NCBI RefSeq assembly: GCF_002269125.1
Contig: NZ_NQKI01000003.1
Location: forward strand, 1-64,000
Reading direction: 5' to 3'
DNA: 64,000 nucleotides
Source of the DNA: Pseudomonas lundensis
Lineage (GTDB): Bacteria; Pseudomonadota; Gammaproteobacteria; Pseudomonadales; Pseudomonadaceae
Shown: positions 63,679-64,000 of the stretch, one piece after another
How the letters are laid out: every line of letters begins with the position of its first letter
Position numbering within the stretch: the stretch's first letter is position 1
Made by a program: the position numbers and the translations under genes
Notes under the pieces: generated by a model
What the model was told of the DNA's origin: nothing
Databases searched by the model: none
What the model saw: only the letters and a program-made list of their open reading frames with translations

Positions 63679-64000
63679 ATGTTTACCGGCATCATCGAAT
63701 CCATCGGCAACATCCGTGCACTGACCCCAAAAGGTGGTGATGTACGGGTTTATGTAGAGACCGGCAAGCTCGACCTGAGCGACGTTAAACTCGGCGACAG
63801 CATTGCCATCAACGGCGTTTGCCTGACGGCGGTTGAGCTGCCGGGCAACGGCTTCATGGCCGACGTCAGTCGCGAGACGCTCGACTGCACGGCTTTCAAC
63901 GATTTGAAAGCGGGCAGCCGGGTCAATCTCGAAAAAGCCCTGACCCCGACGACGCGTCTGGGCGGTCATCTGGTGAGCGGTCACGTGGACGGCGTCGGTG
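63679..64000 (+). CDS. ribE: Riboflavin synthase alpha chain, 5' part
   Basis: Riboflavin synthase joins two lumazine molecules into riboflavin and a pyrimidine. The 107 codons in the window start MFTGIIESIGNIRAL and include NGVCLTAVEL and LGGHLVSGHVDGVG, the substrate-binding block of the N-terminal barrel. The gene (ribE, also called ribC in pseudomonads) runs past the window end. It follows ribD by 46 nt with AAGGGGAACG upstream. Confidence 0.94.
   Translation, partial: MFTGIIESIGNIRALTPKGGDVRVYVETGKLDLSDVKLGDSIAINGVCLTAVELPGNGFMADVSRETLDCTAFNDLKAGSRVNLEKALTPTTRLGGHLVSGHVDGVG

Overview
The window is chromosomal DNA of a gammaproteobacterium, almost certainly a Pseudomonas. The evidence is the gene order: 5S rRNA, birA, coaX, a tRNA cluster, secE-nusG, the rplKAJL-rpoBC, str, S10, spc and alpha operons, then katA, a bacterioferritin-like gene, uvrA, an MFS gene and ssb. 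The last 11 kb holds a second block known from P. aeruginosa: an RmlD-like gene, an epimerase, oprG/ompW, a DUF3299/ABC/DUF2796 operon, cnoX, nrdR and ribD-ribE. The species cannot be fixed from sequence alone; the tuf arrangement and gene content fit a non-aeruginosa lineage better.

Region 1 (1-33.4 kb) is the information-processing superoperon, nearly all on the + strand. It begins with the tail of an rrn operon and its terminator, then birA-coaX and a SPOR-like gene. Four tRNAs follow (Tyr, Gly, Thr, Trp), with no tuf copy between Thr and Trp, then secE-nusG, ribosomal proteins, RNA polymerase and elongation factors down to rplQ. Promoters, attenuator-like hairpins and terminators are visible at the operon borders, including a perfect hairpin overlapping a promoter between rpsN and rpsH.

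Region 2 (33.5-40.75 kb) is oxidative-stress and repair housekeeping: catalase, a heme-ligand-less bacterioferritin (FtnA type), UvrA, a YajR-like exporter and SSB.

Region 3 (40.75-43.7 kb) is the accessory region. A broken IS3-family element and a scrap of a DndC/PAPS-reductase-like gene lie on one side, and the 3' end of a Tn3-family transposase gene on the other. Between them is an orphan type VI secretion cargo module: hcp, a 240-aa putative effector with a glycine-rich hydrophobic core, and a 100-aa membrane protein placed as its immunity protein. The three genes overlap as in an operon, and no T6SS apparatus gene is present. This is the best candidate in the window for a little-described system.

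Region 4 (43.7-50.98 kb) is a metabolic island. A LysR regulator is divergent from a PrpF/GalD-family isomerase, a CitMHS tricarboxylate transporter and an OprD-family porin, which together suggest uptake and isomerisation of a tricarboxylate such as aconitate. An MFS exporter and a second LysR gene follow, sharing a perfect LysR-type operator.

Region 5 (51-64 kb) holds an MscS-type channel, a sugar-nucleotide pair of which one member has lost its catalytic residues, OprG/OmpW, a probable zinc-responsive operon (ZrgA/DUF2796, ABC ATPase, permease, DUF3299) with a Zur-box-like palindrome, CnoX, a protein methyltransferase, a YbaY-type lipoprotein, NrdR, RibD, and the start of riboflavin synthase, which is cut by the window end. 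Functions are assigned by recognising protein families from memory; no database search was run.
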